From an uncultured Clostridia bacterium (lineage in GTDB: Bacteria > Bacillota > Clostridia > Lachnospirales > Lachnospiraceae), in contig CALBNS010000040.1 in assembly GCA_937896665.1 (NCBI GenBank), positions 140,099 to 204,098 of the forward strand: a DNA stretch of 64,000 bases, given 5' to 3'. This document shows positions 23,456-33,332 of the stretch, in pieces (the first letter of the stretch is position 1; every line of letters begins with the position of its first letter). The notes under the pieces are model-generated. The model saw only the letters and a list, made by a program, of their open reading frames with translations, did not search any database and was not told the DNA's origin. The translations under genes and the position numbers were made by a program.

Positions 23456-24739
23456 TTATTCAAGACTCGTTCCTTTGCGCACCAGATACTCTAATGACTT
23501 TAAAATGCCCAATTTTGCATGTGGCCATGTAAGCCCTCCCTGAAAATATACAGCATATGGCGGCTTTACCGGTCCATCCGCACTTAATTCAATTGATGAA
23601 CCCTGTACAAAAGCCCCTGCTGCCATAATTACGTCACTGTCATATCCAGGCATTGCCCATGGTTCCGGGGTAACATAACTATCTACTGGTGCAGCAGCCT
23701 GAATTCCCTGACAGAAGGCAATAACCCTTTCCGGACTATTTAATGTCACTGCCTGAATAATATCATGACGGCTCTCTGTACCGTTCGGAATTACCGGAAA
23801 ACCTAGTTTTTCATAAATATTTGCCGCAAAAATTGCGCCTTTTAAGGCACTGGCAACAACAGTCGGTGCAAGGAAAAACCCCTGATAAAATGACTGCATG
23901 ATACCAAGAGAAGCGCCTACTTCTTTTCCTAACCCCGGAGATGTCAGACGATATGCACAGTTATCAATATACTCTTCTTTTCCGGCAATATATCCTCCAA
24001 TTGGTGCAAGTCCTCCACCAGGATTTTTAATCAAAGAACCGACAATTAAATCCGCCCCTACATCACTTGGTTCGATTGTTTCTACAAATTCTCCATAGCA
24101 ATTATCTACCATGCAAATCACATCCGGTTTAATCGCTTTAACAAATGCAATTAATTCTCCAATCTGTGCAACGGAAAAACTTGGTCTGGTCTGATAACCT
24201 TTGGAGCGCTGGATGGTAACTAATTTTGTTTTGTCATTGATAGCCCTCTTGATATTTTCATAATCAAATGTGCCATCTTCAAACAAATCCACCTGCCTAT
24301 ATGTGATTCCATATTCTGCAAGAGAACCTTTGGATTCACGGATACCAATTACCTCTTCTAAGGTATCGTATGGTTTTCCAACCGGTGATAACAATTCATC
24401 TCCAGGCCTTAAGTTCGCACTTAAAGCAAGGGCAAGCGCATGCGTGCCACAAGTAATCTGTGGACGAACTAAGGCAGACTCTGTATGAAAGGTTTTCGCA
24501 TATACTTCCTCTAACGTATCACGACCCTGGTCATTATACCCGTATCCACTGGCATAGTGGAAGCATGCTTCATTTACCCTGCACTCCTGCATGGCATGAA
24601 TCACTTTCAATTGATTATATTCTGCAACTTCATCAATTTTTGCAAATCGTTCCTTTAATTGGGCTTCGATAGCTTGTCCGAATGCATATACCTGTTCGGA
24701 TATTCCTAATTGTTTGTACATCTCTGTTACATCTAACAT
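23456..24739 (-). CDS. YnbB-like PLP-dependent enzyme (methionine gamma-lyase family)
   Basis: A 427-residue fold-type I PLP enzyme of the family once called 'aluminium resistance protein' (YnbB in B. subtilis). Markers are HYASGYGYNDQGRDTLE, RPQITCGTHALALAL, the Asp region ICMVDNCYGEF and the PLP Lys in GSLIKNPGGGLAP. It resembles cystathionine/methionine lyases, but the substrate has not been fixed. Its start overlaps the last 7 bases of miaA. Linkage to miaA matches B. subtilis, where ynbB lies near miaA and hfq. Confidence 0.85.
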   Translation of the reverse strand: MLDVTEMYKQLGISEQVYAFGQAIEAQLKERFAKIDEVAEYNQLKVIHAMQECRVNEACFHYASGYGYNDQGRDTLEEVYAKTFHTESALVRPQITCGTHALALALSANLRPGDELLSPVGKPYDTLEEVIGIRESKGSLAEYGITYRQVDLFEDGTFDYENIKRAINDKTKLVTIQRSKGYQTRPSFSVAQIGELIAFVKAIKPDVICMVDNCYGEFVETIEPSDVGADLIVGSLIKNPGGGLAPIGGYIAGKEEYIDNCAYRLTSPGLGKEVGASLGIMQSFYQGFFLAPTVVASALKGAIFAANIYEKLGFPVIPNGTESRHDIIQAVTLNSPERVIAFCQGIQAAAPVDSYVTPEPWAMPGYDSDVIMAAGAFVQGSSIELSADGPVKPPYAVYFQGGLTWPHAKLGILKSLEYLVRKGTSLE

Positions 24740-25683
24740 GAAACTCTTATCCTCTCTTTCATTATTGACATCATAGTGTCTAATATTTTCTCTTCATCGT
24801 GCGCATAATCACTTTTATCAATCCAGATTACATCACGTTCCCGGCGAAACCAGGTAAGCTGACGTTTTGCAAAGTGTCTGGTATCCCTTTTTAAAATATA
24901 AATAGCTTCTTCAAGTGTACATTCCCCATTTAGATAATCGAGAATTTCTTTATATCCAAGTCCCTGCATTGATACCATTTCCTTTGTATAGCCCTTTTCT
25001 TTTAAAGCCTGCACTTCTTCTAAAAGTCCATCCTCCAGCATCTGCTCAATGCGACTGTTAATACGATCATATAAAATCTCCCTGTCATCTGTCAAAACAA
25101 AGTAGCAGAAATTATAGGGAGACTCTTTCGCCCTCTCCTGCTCATTATGATCCGAGATTCTCTCTCCTGTCTGTTGATAGAATTCTAAAGCACGAATGAC
25201 ACGTTTCACGTTATTCGCATGAATATTTTGGGCAGATTTCTCATCCACTTTTCGAAGCATATCATGAAGATACTCTGCCCCTTTTTCCCTTGCAAGCTGT
25301 TCCAATTCCTTACGGTATACCGTATCCTCATTACTCTCCATGAAATCAATATCGTATAAAAGTGCCTGGATATAAAATCCGGTTCCTCCGACGATAATTG
25401 GTATTTTTCCTTTTGCATAAATTTCTTCCATTGCCTGCTTCGCCATCTGCTGGAAGCGCACTACATGAAATTCTTCATCCGGATCCAATACATCGACCAG
25501 ATAGTGCCTGATTCCCTGCATCTCTTCCGGACGGATTTTGGCCGAACCAATATCCATATTTTTATAGACCTGCATAGAATCGGCGGAGATAATTTCACCG
25601 TCAATAGCTTTTGCAAGCCCGATTGATGCTTTTGTTTTCCCAACAGCCGTTGGTCCTGTTAAAATAATGAGTGGTCTTTTCAT
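24733..25683 (-). CDS. miaA: tRNA dimethylallyltransferase
   Basis: A 316-residue MiaA. The P-loop is TGPTAVGKTKAS at the N-terminus, followed by ISADSMQVYKNMDIGSAK, the prenyl/tRNA-binding block GGTGFYIQALLYD, and FAKRQLTWFRRE near the C-terminus. It transfers a dimethylallyl group to A37 of tRNAs reading UNN codons. The miaB gene that thiolates this product is in the same window (30863-32317). It sits 7 bases after mutL. Confidence 0.97.
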   Translation of the reverse strand: MKRPLIILTGPTAVGKTKASIGLAKAIDGEIISADSMQVYKNMDIGSAKIRPEEMQGIRHYLVDVLDPDEEFHVVRFQQMAKQAMEEIYAKGKIPIIVGGTGFYIQALLYDIDFMESNEDTVYRKELEQLAREKGAEYLHDMLRKVDEKSAQNIHANNVKRVIRALEFYQQTGERISDHNEQERAKESPYNFCYFVLTDDREILYDRINSRIEQMLEDGLLEEVQALKEKGYTKEMVSMQGLGYKEILDYLNGECTLEEAIYILKRDTRHFAKRQLTWFRRERDVIWIDKSDYAHDEEKILDTMMSIMKERIRVSC

Positions 25684-25690
25684 AATACTC

Positions 25691-27619
25691 CTAGATAATT
25701 CGTTTAAATTTCTTTTCTAATTCCCGTTTTGTCATGGCTATAATCGTTGGTCTTCCATGTGGGCAATGATAAGGATTTTCTAGTTTTAATAATTCCCCAA
25801 TTAAATTGTCAACCTCTGCTGTTGATAATCTGGAATTTCCTTTTACGGCAGCTTTGCATGACATAGAAGCAATCTTTTCGGCAATTAAATCCGGTGTCTG
25901 TTCTGTCTGAATGCCATCAACGAGCTGGTCCAACATTTCAATAAATAATTCTCTCTGAGCAATGCCGAACAGATTATCAGGAACAGCACGCAGCGCATAA
26001 GATTCACCGCCAAAAGACTCGATTTCAAAACCGATACTTACAAATTGCTCCATATGTACTGTCAAAACTTCTTTTTCTTGCATAGTAAGCTCCAAAATAA
26101 TTGGAGGGCTTAAATACTGTGAAGTAAATTCACGCTGTTTCATTCCATATAAGGTTTTCTCATAAAGAACTCTTTCATGGGCTGCATGCTGGTCGATAAT
26201 ATATAATTGTTCATGAAATTCTACAAGCCAATATGTTTCAAATACCTGTCCAATTAGTTTATACTGCTTCATGGACTCCTGACTTAACAGCTTTTCTTCA
26301 AATAAACTCAACTGTTCTTCTTTTTGTTTCGGTATTTCTTTGGTAACAGATACTTCTTTGCAAGGCTTAACAACTGTCTTTTGTGTGTATGTGTCTGCCT
26401 GTTGTCTGTTATAATTAACTGCTTCCCTGATACGATCTGTCTGTTCCGACGCTTTGAAAACATCTGTTTTACTTTTCACTTCTGCGTGTGACATCTGATT
26501 GTGATATGAAGCAACTCTTTGCTTCATTTTTTGCATAAAATAATCAAGATCTTTTGAGACTGGTTTTACTTCCATTCTCTTAGGAGTGGTATCAGCAACA
26601 GCCTCCGGCAATTCCACTCGCGGAATCAGCTCTCGCTCGCTCAAAGCATTTTTTAAAGCTGTATAAATAAAATTATAGACTTCCTGCTGGTTGCTGAAAC
26701 GGAGCTCCAGTTTCGTTGGATGAACATTCACATCTACATCATTGCCATCAATTATAAAATGTAGCACAGTAAATGGATATTTGTGCTGCATCGTAAAATC
26801 CTTATAGGCATCTTCAATTGCCTTGGCTATAATATTGCTTTTCACATATCTTCCATTGATATAATAGTTTTCGTAATTTCGGTTTCCTCTGGAAATCAAT
26901 GGTTTCCCAACAAATCCGGTTACTTTTAATCCGGCAATTGATTCATTAACTTCTAAGAGGTTATTGGCAACATCTCTTCCAAATACATGGTAAATCACAT
27001 CTTTCAATTTTCCATTTCCCGATGTATGTAACTTTGTCTGCCCGCTGTTAATAAATTGAAATGAAATCTCTGGATGTGAAAGTGCAAGTCGTATCATCAA
27101 TTCATTAACGTGGCTTGCCTCTGTCATCGCTGTTTTCAAAAATTTCCGTCTTGCAGGTGTGTTGTAGAAAATCTGATGTACTAAAAATGTTGTTCCGTCA
27201 GGTGCTCCTGTTTCTTCCAACCCTTTTTCTATTCCACCCTCAATCCGATATCTGGTACCAAGCAGGGAACCTCTGGGTTTCGTAATCAATTCTACCTGTG
27301 CAATGGCAGAAATACTGGATAATGCCTCACCACGAAATCCTAAAGAAGTTATTGACATCAGATCTTCAGCAGAACGAATTTTACTCGTAGAATGACGCAA
27401 AAAAGCTAACGTTACTTCTTCTTTTGGGATACCGCAGCCATTGTCTGTAATACGTATGAATGAAATGCCACCCTCTTTAATTTCAACGGTAATTGCCGTA
27501 GAACCGGCATCAATTGCATTCTCCACAAGCTCTTTTACGATGGAAGCCGGACGTTCAATTACTTCTCCGGCCGCAATCTTATCTATTGTAAGCTGATCTA
27601 AAACCTGAATATTAGACAT
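25691..27619 (-). CDS. mutL: DNA mismatch repair protein MutL
   Basis: A 642-residue MutL. The N-terminal GHKL ATPase has ELVENAIDAGS, DNGCGI and GFRGEALSSI. A variable linker follows. The C-terminal domain carries the endonuclease signature DQHAAHERVLYE, so this is the nicking type found in bacteria lacking MutH, and CPHGRPT near the end. It couples MutS recognition to strand incision. It follows mutS after 15 bases. Confidence 0.97.
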   Translation of the reverse strand: MSNIQVLDQLTIDKIAAGEVIERPASIVKELVENAIDAGSTAITVEIKEGGISFIRITDNGCGIPKEEVTLAFLRHSTSKIRSAEDLMSITSLGFRGEALSSISAIAQVELITKPRGSLLGTRYRIEGGIEKGLEETGAPDGTTFLVHQIFYNTPARRKFLKTAMTEASHVNELMIRLALSHPEISFQFINSGQTKLHTSGNGKLKDVIYHVFGRDVANNLLEVNESIAGLKVTGFVGKPLISRGNRNYENYYINGRYVKSNIIAKAIEDAYKDFTMQHKYPFTVLHFIIDGNDVDVNVHPTKLELRFSNQQEVYNFIYTALKNALSERELIPRVELPEAVADTTPKRMEVKPVSKDLDYFMQKMKQRVASYHNQMSHAEVKSKTDVFKASEQTDRIREAVNYNRQQADTYTQKTVVKPCKEVSVTKEIPKQKEEQLSLFEEKLLSQESMKQYKLIGQVFETYWLVEFHEQLYIIDQHAAHERVLYEKTLYGMKQREFTSQYLSPPIILELTMQEKEVLTVHMEQFVSIGFEIESFGGESYALRAVPDNLFGIAQRELFIEMLDQLVDGIQTEQTPDLIAEKIASMSCKAAVKGNSRLSTAEVDNLIGELLKLENPYHCPHGRPTIIAMTKRELEKKFKRII

Positions 27620-27634
27620 AATACTCCTCTCGTG

Positions 27635-30280
27635 CTACCATCTGTTTTTTAATTTATTTTGCAGACGATAAATTGTGTTTAACGCATCCATTGGTGTCAG
27701 ATGACTGACATCTATGGATTTCAGTTCTTCTAATACATCATCATCTTTCACAGTGTCAAATAATGACATCTGTGCAAGGTCTACTTCATCATATTTCTTC
27801 ATTTTTTTCACCGGTTCGTTAGTCTGAACAGAGATATCACGGATTCTGGTCGTGATGTCCGCATTAATCAGTTCATCTACAATCTCTTTTGCTCTGGAAA
27901 TGACCGACTCCGGCACACCGGCAAGCTTGGCAACCTGGATGCCGTAACTTTTATCTGCGCCTCCCTTTACAATCTTTCGTAAAAATACTATGTCGTCTCC
28001 CTTTTCCTTCACTGCAATACAATAATTGTTTACACTATCAATCTTTCCTTCTAATTCAGTTAACTCGTGATAGTGAGTCGCAAATAGAGTCTTCGCTCCA
28101 AGCAGTCTCTTGTTGCTGATATGCTCCACAACTGCCCATGCAATACTAAGACCATCAAACGTACTTGTTCCACGCCCAATCTCATCTAAGATTAGGAGAC
28201 TTTTAGAAGTAGCATTGCGAAGAATATTGGCAACCTCCGTCATTTCAACCATAAATGTACTCTGTCCGGAAGCCAAATCGTCCGATGCACCTACACGTGT
28301 AAAAATACGATCTACAATTCCAATATTAGCACTCTCTGCTGGAACAAAGGAACCAATCTGGGCCATAAGAACAATCAAGGCTGTCTGACGCATGTAGGTT
28401 GATTTTCCTGCCATGTTTGGACCGGTAATGATTGAAATACGATTCTTCTTATCATCCAGATATGTGTCATTGGCGATGAACATATCATTTGGTATCATCT
28501 TTTCTACAACCGGATGACGGCCGTTTTTGATATCAATTAAACCTTTTTCGTTAATCTTTGGACGAACATAACCACTGCGTTCTGCAACTAATGCAAGTGA
28601 GGTAAAGACATCGATCTGGGCAATGGCTTTCGCTGTTTTCTGAATGCGAACAACTTCACTTGCAATCGTATCCCGAATTCGACAATACGCCTCATATTCT
28701 AACGCATACAACTTATCCTCTGCACCTAAAATCATATCTTCTAATTCTTTTAACCGTGGAATTATATAACGCTCGGCATTTGCCAAGGTCTGTTTTCTTG
28801 TATAATAATCTGGCACAAGTTCCTTATACGAATTCGTAACCTCCAGATAGTAACCAAATACTTTATTATATTTGATTCTCAAGTTTCGAATACCGGTTTT
28901 TTCACGCTCCTCGGCTTCTAACTGGGCAAGCCAATTTTTCCCTTCTGTCTTCGCATTGCGCAGCATGTCAATATCTTCACTATATCCTTCTTTGATAATT
29001 CCGCCCTCTTTCATTGCAATTGGCGGCTCATCCTGAATGGAAACGCAAATTAAATGATACAATTCTTCTAAAGTATCCAGTGATTCATGTAGTTCTTTTA
29101 AAAGAGTGGCATTCATATCACCAAGAATGCATTTGATATGAGGCAGCATCTCCAAAGAACTCTTAAACGCAATCAAATCTCTCGGATTAGCTGACTGATA
29201 TGTAATTCTTCCAATCAGACGCTCTAAATCATAAACAGGTGTCAGATATTCCCGGATTTCTTCACGGGAAATTGCGTCGTTTTTCAATTCTTCCACAGTA
29301 TCTAATCGGTTTACTATATCTTGTTTGTCAATCAATGGTTGTTCTACGAAACTACGGAGTGTTCTAGCGCCCATAGCTGTCCTTGTTTTATCCAATACCC
29401 AGAGAAGTGAACCACGTTTTTGCTTTTCACGAAGTGTCTCACACAATTCTAGATTCCTTCTCGAAGAGCTGTCTAGCAGCATATATTTTCCGATCGTATA
29501 TCCGGTAATCCCCGTAATATGTGCAAGGGAGGTCTTTTGTGTTTCATAGAGATATTGTAACAATGCGCCTGCGCCGATTACACCACAACTATAATCAGAG
29601 AGTCCTAATCCTTCTAATGCAGACACTTTGAAGTGTTCTTTTAAAATCTTGGTACAAAGCTGATCATCAAAGTACCATGCTTCTAATGCATAGATTGTGA
29701 TTCCTAACCTGTTTTTTAAATCGTCTAAGTCAATTCCACTCATGTAAAGCGGCTCATTGCAAATAATCTCAGATGGTGCAAATTTTGCAATTTCATCTAG
29801 AAGTTTTCTGCTGTTGTCCAATTCTGTTACAAAATAATCACCCGTCGATACATCTGCGATGGATAATCCATAACGATCGCCAATGTATACGATACACATA
29901 ATATAATTATTTTTTCCATCTTCAAGTGCCTGTGTATTCAGATTTGTTCCCGGAGTTACAATACGAACGACCTCACGTTTTACAATACCTTTGGTAAGTT
30001 TCGGATCCTCTACCTGCTCACAAATTGCAACTTTATATCCCTTACTTACTAATCTGTTCAGATATCCTTCTACAGCATGGTAAGGAACCCCGCACATCGG
30101 TGCACGTTCCTCCAATCCACAATTTTTTCCTGTTAATGTAATCTCTAATTCTCTGGAAGCAGTTAATGCATCATCAAAGAACATCTCATAAAAATCACCT
30201 AATCTATAAAATAAAATGCAGTCTTTATACTGTGCTTTTGTTTCCATATACTGCTGCATCATAGGGGTTAATTCAGCCAC
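27635..30280 (-). CDS. mutS: DNA mismatch repair protein MutS
   Basis: An 881-residue MutS. The mismatch wedge F-x-E is F30-Y-E32 in RLGDFYEMF. The ATPase domain has Walker A GPNMAGKSTYMRQ at about residue 618, then SQSTFMVEM-like 'SGQSTFMVEMTEVA' and LLILDEIGRGTSTFDG, and ATHYHELTEL. It recognises mispairs and small loops. The start codon is GTG after AAAGGAGAAAAGAC. It is the first gene of mutS-mutL-miaA. Confidence 0.98.
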   Translation of the reverse strand: MAELTPMMQQYMETKAQYKDCILFYRLGDFYEMFFDDALTASRELEITLTGKNCGLEERAPMCGVPYHAVEGYLNRLVSKGYKVAICEQVEDPKLTKGIVKREVVRIVTPGTNLNTQALEDGKNNYIMCIVYIGDRYGLSIADVSTGDYFVTELDNSRKLLDEIAKFAPSEIICNEPLYMSGIDLDDLKNRLGITIYALEAWYFDDQLCTKILKEHFKVSALEGLGLSDYSCGVIGAGALLQYLYETQKTSLAHITGITGYTIGKYMLLDSSSRRNLELCETLREKQKRGSLLWVLDKTRTAMGARTLRSFVEQPLIDKQDIVNRLDTVEELKNDAISREEIREYLTPVYDLERLIGRITYQSANPRDLIAFKSSLEMLPHIKCILGDMNATLLKELHESLDTLEELYHLICVSIQDEPPIAMKEGGIIKEGYSEDIDMLRNAKTEGKNWLAQLEAEEREKTGIRNLRIKYNKVFGYYLEVTNSYKELVPDYYTRKQTLANAERYIIPRLKELEDMILGAEDKLYALEYEAYCRIRDTIASEVVRIQKTAKAIAQIDVFTSLALVAERSGYVRPKINEKGLIDIKNGRHPVVEKMIPNDMFIANDTYLDDKKNRISIITGPNMAGKSTYMRQTALIVLMAQIGSFVPAESANIGIVDRIFTRVGASDDLASGQSTFMVEMTEVANILRNATSKSLLILDEIGRGTSTFDGLSIAWAVVEHISNKRLLGAKTLFATHYHELTELEGKIDSVNNYCIAVKEKGDDIVFLRKIVKGGADKSYGIQVAKLAGVPESVISRAKEIVDELINADITTRIRDISVQTNEPVKKMKKYDEVDLAQMSLFDTVKDDDVLEELKSIDVSHLTPMDALNTIYRLQNKLKNRW

Positions 30281-30321
30281 GTCTTTTCTCCTTTATGTCT
30301 GTCTACTATTACTCAGAGTAA

Positions 30322-30350
30322 AGTATAGACCAAATCAATAAAAAATACAA
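30322..30350 (-). promoter_or_regulatory. Promoter of mutS-mutL-miaA
   Basis: Minus-strand TTGTAT, 17-base spacer, TATACT, about 40 bases ahead of the GTG start of mutS. Confidence 0.55.
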
Positions 30351-30363
30351 ATATTTTCTTTGC

Positions 30364-30786
30364 TTATAATACGTGATATTTGGGCTTCTCTTCTCTAAAA
30401 ATCCAGTGTAACAAATATCCACTTGCAAAAATTCCAACTACACATAATCCTGAGAAAATAATTGCAAATGGCAGACAAATCTGCCCAAATAAGTTAAAAG
30501 GCTGATCACTGTAATCCCATACATACCACTGAAACCATTTATTTACAATAATACCTGTAATAAATTCACAGGCGGTCACAAAAATACTGCAGCGAAGGAT
30601 CTGAAGCCAAAGAGGATCCTGCCATCTGACTGCCATTCCCTGTGCACCGAAAAACATGAAACATACTCCGCCAAGCACAAACATACTCCAATGCGAAAAA
30701 CCTCGAAATACCATCTCAAATGTATAATAAAGACTTCCGCCTGATAACCATAAAAACAAATACTCTTTTAGTCTTTTTGCGTGCAT
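30364..30786 (-). CDS. CmpB-type membrane protein (putative ABC transporter permease family)
   Basis: A 140-residue membrane protein with about four helices. The pattern EMVFRGFSHWSMFVLGG, CEFITGIIVNKWF and 'WDYSDQPFNLFGQICLPFA' matches PF06541, the ABC_trans_CmpB family of Clostridia. Despite the family name there is no evidence for transport, and no ATPase is nearby. The ATG follows GGGAGGGCATTTTT. It lies between miaB and mutS. Confidence 0.72.
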   Translation of the reverse strand: MHAKRLKEYLFLWLSGGSLYYTFEMVFRGFSHWSMFVLGGVCFMFFGAQGMAVRWQDPLWLQILRCSIFVTACEFITGIIVNKWFQWYVWDYSDQPFNLFGQICLPFAIIFSGLCVVGIFASGYLLHWIFREEKPKYHVL

Positions 30787-30862
30787 AAAAATGCCCTCCC
30801 TATATCACAGAGTTCTATCATATAGTTTGGGCACTTTTACATAAAATTATATGTGGAATTTA

Positions 30863-32317
30863 TTACATCTCCATTTCACCGATATAATAAAAACCTTTGC
30901 AGCTATTAAGGTGTACGTTAACGATTTTTCCAATTAAACTTGCATCACCTTTAAAGTGTACAAGAATATTATTGCTAAGTCTGCCTGTCACAAGAGAAGC
31001 ATCATGGTCATTTAAAGATTCTACCAGAACTTTCTGAGTAGTTCCTTCATGCACACTGCATACTTCAGTCGAAATATCCTGTACTTCTTTTAATAGACGG
31101 TCAAAACGCATCTTTACAACATCTTCCGGAATCTGGTCCTTCATTACGGCAGCAGGTGTTCCGGTACGTTTTGAATAGATAAATGTAAATGCACTGTCAT
31201 AACGCACCTGTCTTACCACGTCCATAGTCTCTAAAAAATCTTCTTCTGTTTCACCAGGAAAACCTACAATAATATCTGTTGTCAAAGAAATATCTGGAAT
31301 TGCCGCTTTAATTTTACGTACCAAATCCAAATACTGTTCTTTTGTATAACAACGGTTCATTTTTTCAAGAATTCTGCTGCTTCCTGATTGTACCGGTAGA
31401 TGCAGATGCCTACAGATTTTCTTTGATTTACTCATGACTTCAATCAGCTCGTCCGACAAATCCTTCGGATGTGAAGTCATAAAACGGATTCGTTCAAGTC
31501 CTTCGATTTTTTCAATTTCTATTAAGAGCTGTGCAAATGTCATCGGCTCTTCTAAATTCTTTCCATAAGAATTAACATTCTGTCCAAGCAGCATCACTTC
31601 TACAACACCGTCGGCCAAAAGCTTTTCAATTTCTCTGATAATATCTTTGGGGTTACGGCTTCTTTCACGTCCCCTTACATATGGTACGATACAATAACTG
31701 CAAAAATTATTGCATCCAAACATAATATTTACCCCTGATTTGAACGAAAATTTACGTTCGCTCGGAAGATCTTCTACGATTTTATCAGTATCTTTCCATA
31801 TATCAATTACCATTCGCTCTGATTCAAAACATGTTACAATCAGTTCGGCAAACTTATAAATATTATGTGTACCAAAAATCAAATCTACAAACTTATAGCT
31901 TTTCTTTAATTTTTCAACCACTTCCGGCTCCTGCATCATGCAGCCACAAAGACCAATCATCATATGAGGATTCATTTTCTTAACACGTTTTAATTGTCCC
32001 AAACGTCCATATACGCGTAAATTTGCATTCTCACGGACGGTGCAGGTGTTATAGATTACAAAATCAGCCTTTTCTTCGTCTGTTTCTTCCACATAACCAA
32101 TCTGCTCTAAAACGCCTACTAGTTTTTCGGAGTCTCTGGCATTCATCTGGCACCCGAACGTAGTAACGCAAAATGTCAGCGGACGTCCACATTCTTCAGA
32201 AGCTCTTTGTACATATGCTTTGGCTTTCTTCATAAAATAATACTGTCTTTCAGGTTCATTTACAGGCGCTTCCTGCATCAAATTCATTTCTTCTATGTAT
32301 TGTTCTATATTTTTCAA
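30863..32317 (-). CDS. miaB: tRNA-2-methylthio-N6-dimethylallyladenosine synthase
   Basis: A 484-residue methylthiotransferase. The N-terminal UPF0004 domain holds Cys residues in TFGCQMNARDSE, GLCGCM and YNTCTVRENA. The radical SAM motif is CNNFCSYC. A C-terminal TRAM domain (about residues 415-480) binds tRNA. It adds the methylthio group to i6A37 made by MiaA. The first in-frame start is TTG, 9 bases after GAGG; an internal ATG (MNLMQEAP, residue 11) is an alternative. It ends a unit with DUF896, cyclo-ligase and DUF4250. Confidence 0.95.
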   Translation of the reverse strand: MKNIEQYIEEMNLMQEAPVNEPERQYYFMKKAKAYVQRASEECGRPLTFCVTTFGCQMNARDSEKLVGVLEQIGYVEETDEEKADFVIYNTCTVRENANLRVYGRLGQLKRVKKMNPHMMIGLCGCMMQEPEVVEKLKKSYKFVDLIFGTHNIYKFAELIVTCFESERMVIDIWKDTDKIVEDLPSERKFSFKSGVNIMFGCNNFCSYCIVPYVRGRERSRNPKDIIREIEKLLADGVVEVMLLGQNVNSYGKNLEEPMTFAQLLIEIEKIEGLERIRFMTSHPKDLSDELIEVMSKSKKICRHLHLPVQSGSSRILEKMNRCYTKEQYLDLVRKIKAAIPDISLTTDIIVGFPGETEEDFLETMDVVRQVRYDSAFTFIYSKRTGTPAAVMKDQIPEDVVKMRFDRLLKEVQDISTEVCSVHEGTTQKVLVESLNDHDASLVTGRLSNNILVHFKGDASLIGKIVNVHLNSCKGFYYIGEMEM

Positions 32318-32341
32318 TGCAATTTTCCTCTCTTTATGTTC

Positions 32342-32524
32342 TTAAATAAACTGATTGCTTTCTTTATCATATTGATAATCTATGAGATCCAATTTTGTAG
32401 CCAGTTCGTCTTTATTAACTTCTAATTCCTGACACAAAGTGTCCAAATCTTTATAGCAATCTCTTAATTTCGTATTAATCACACTTAATAAAATCATTGG
32501 ATCTTTTGGTAATGTGCTAATCAT
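32342..32524 (-). CDS. DUF4250 small protein
   Basis: A 60-residue soluble protein. LPKDPMILLSVINTKLRDCY and a C-terminal DYQYDKESNQFI are the two conserved DUF4250 blocks. Function unknown; the fold is probably a small helical, helix-turn-helix-like domain. The start overlaps the last 8 bases of the cyclo-ligase gene, and GAGGAG lies 7 bases ahead. The position just before miaB appears typical for the family in Lachnospiraceae. Confidence 0.82.
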   Translation of the reverse strand: MISTLPKDPMILLSVINTKLRDCYKDLDTLCQELEVNKDELATKLDLIDYQYDKESNQFI

Positions 32525-33065
32525 AAATTCGCTCCTCTGTAATCATAATCTGTGGACGAATATCATGTAGTTCTGTTGGGACATATTCCACAATCTGTAG
32601 CTGAAATGCAAGTGCAAATGTATGATACTCGGGATGACAGCTAAGATAAGTGTCATAAAAGCCTTTCCCATAACCGAGGCGACCATGGTTTTGATCAAAT
32701 ACACTTCCCGGCATAACAACAAGTACATTGACCCCTTTTGCAATTTCTTCTGTAACAGGCTCTAAAACATGACAAAATCCTTCTTCTAATTCATCATAGC
32801 TTTGAATATAATAGAAATCCATCTTTCCATTGTGTATTTTAGGAACTGCAACTTTTTTTCCAAGCTTCCATCCATGCTCAATAATTGTATGTGTACCAGC
32901 CTCATTATTATAGTCCACATAACAATATATTTCATCTGCTTCTAAAAAGTAGGAATGAGAGACAACCTGCTGTGCAATCAGACGGCTTTTTTCCTGCCAT
33001 TCTTCATGCGATAATTCACTACGCTTCTTTAGTATTCTCTTTCTAATGTCCTTTTTTGTTTCCAT
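32517..33065 (-). CDS. 5-formyltetrahydrofolate cyclo-ligase
   Basis: A 182-residue protein of the MTHFS family. Motifs are KKRSELS at the N-terminus (KR-x(3)-L), GRLGYGKGFYD (the nucleotide/folate loop) and MPGSVFDQNHGRLGYG around it. It converts 5-formyl-THF to 5,10-methenyl-THF using ATP, feeding the pool used by FolD and Fhs encoded at 55-57.7 kb. The ATG chosen is 5 bases after GGTGA and overlaps the DUF896 gene by 23 bases. Confidence 0.92.
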   Translation of the reverse strand: METKKDIRKRILKKRSELSHEEWQEKSRLIAQQVVSHSYFLEADEIYCYVDYNNEAGTHTIIEHGWKLGKKVAVPKIHNGKMDFYYIQSYDELEEGFCHVLEPVTEEIAKGVNVLVVMPGSVFDQNHGRLGYGKGFYDTYLSCHPEYHTFALAFQLQIVEYVPTELHDIRPQIMITEERIYD

Positions 33066-33264
33066 ATTTTTCACCAAGATTGGTAATGCTTCCATCTGCT
33101 TCCCGAATAGAAATATTATCCAGCTGTCCTCTTAAGTTTCTCTTGAAAGAGTCAATAAATTCACGGCGAAGGACTTGTTGTTCTTTTTTTTCGGCTTCTG
33201 TTAATCCTTCTGACTTTGATTTTCTATATAATTCATTAATTCTCTGAATTTTTTCTTCTGTCAT
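33043..33264 (-). CDS. DUF896 (YnzC-like) small protein
   Basis: A 73-residue, charged, helical protein: MTEEKIQRINELYRKSK, EGLTEAEKKEQQVLRREFI and SFKRNLRGQLD match DUF896. B. subtilis members YnzC and YlaF-like proteins are SOS-linked or of unknown role. No LexA-type box was seen. The ATG follows AAGGAACCAAAGAT. It is probably co-transcribed with the cyclo-ligase. Confidence 0.88.
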   Translation of the reverse strand: MTEEKIQRINELYRKSKSEGLTEAEKKEQQVLRREFIDSFKRNLRGQLDNISIREADGSITNLGEKYGNKKGH

Positions 33265-33332
33265 ATCTTTGGTTCCTTTCCTCAATAATTTCCACAGTTA
33301 TCTTACACTATATCGCTTTTGAAGTCTACTTT

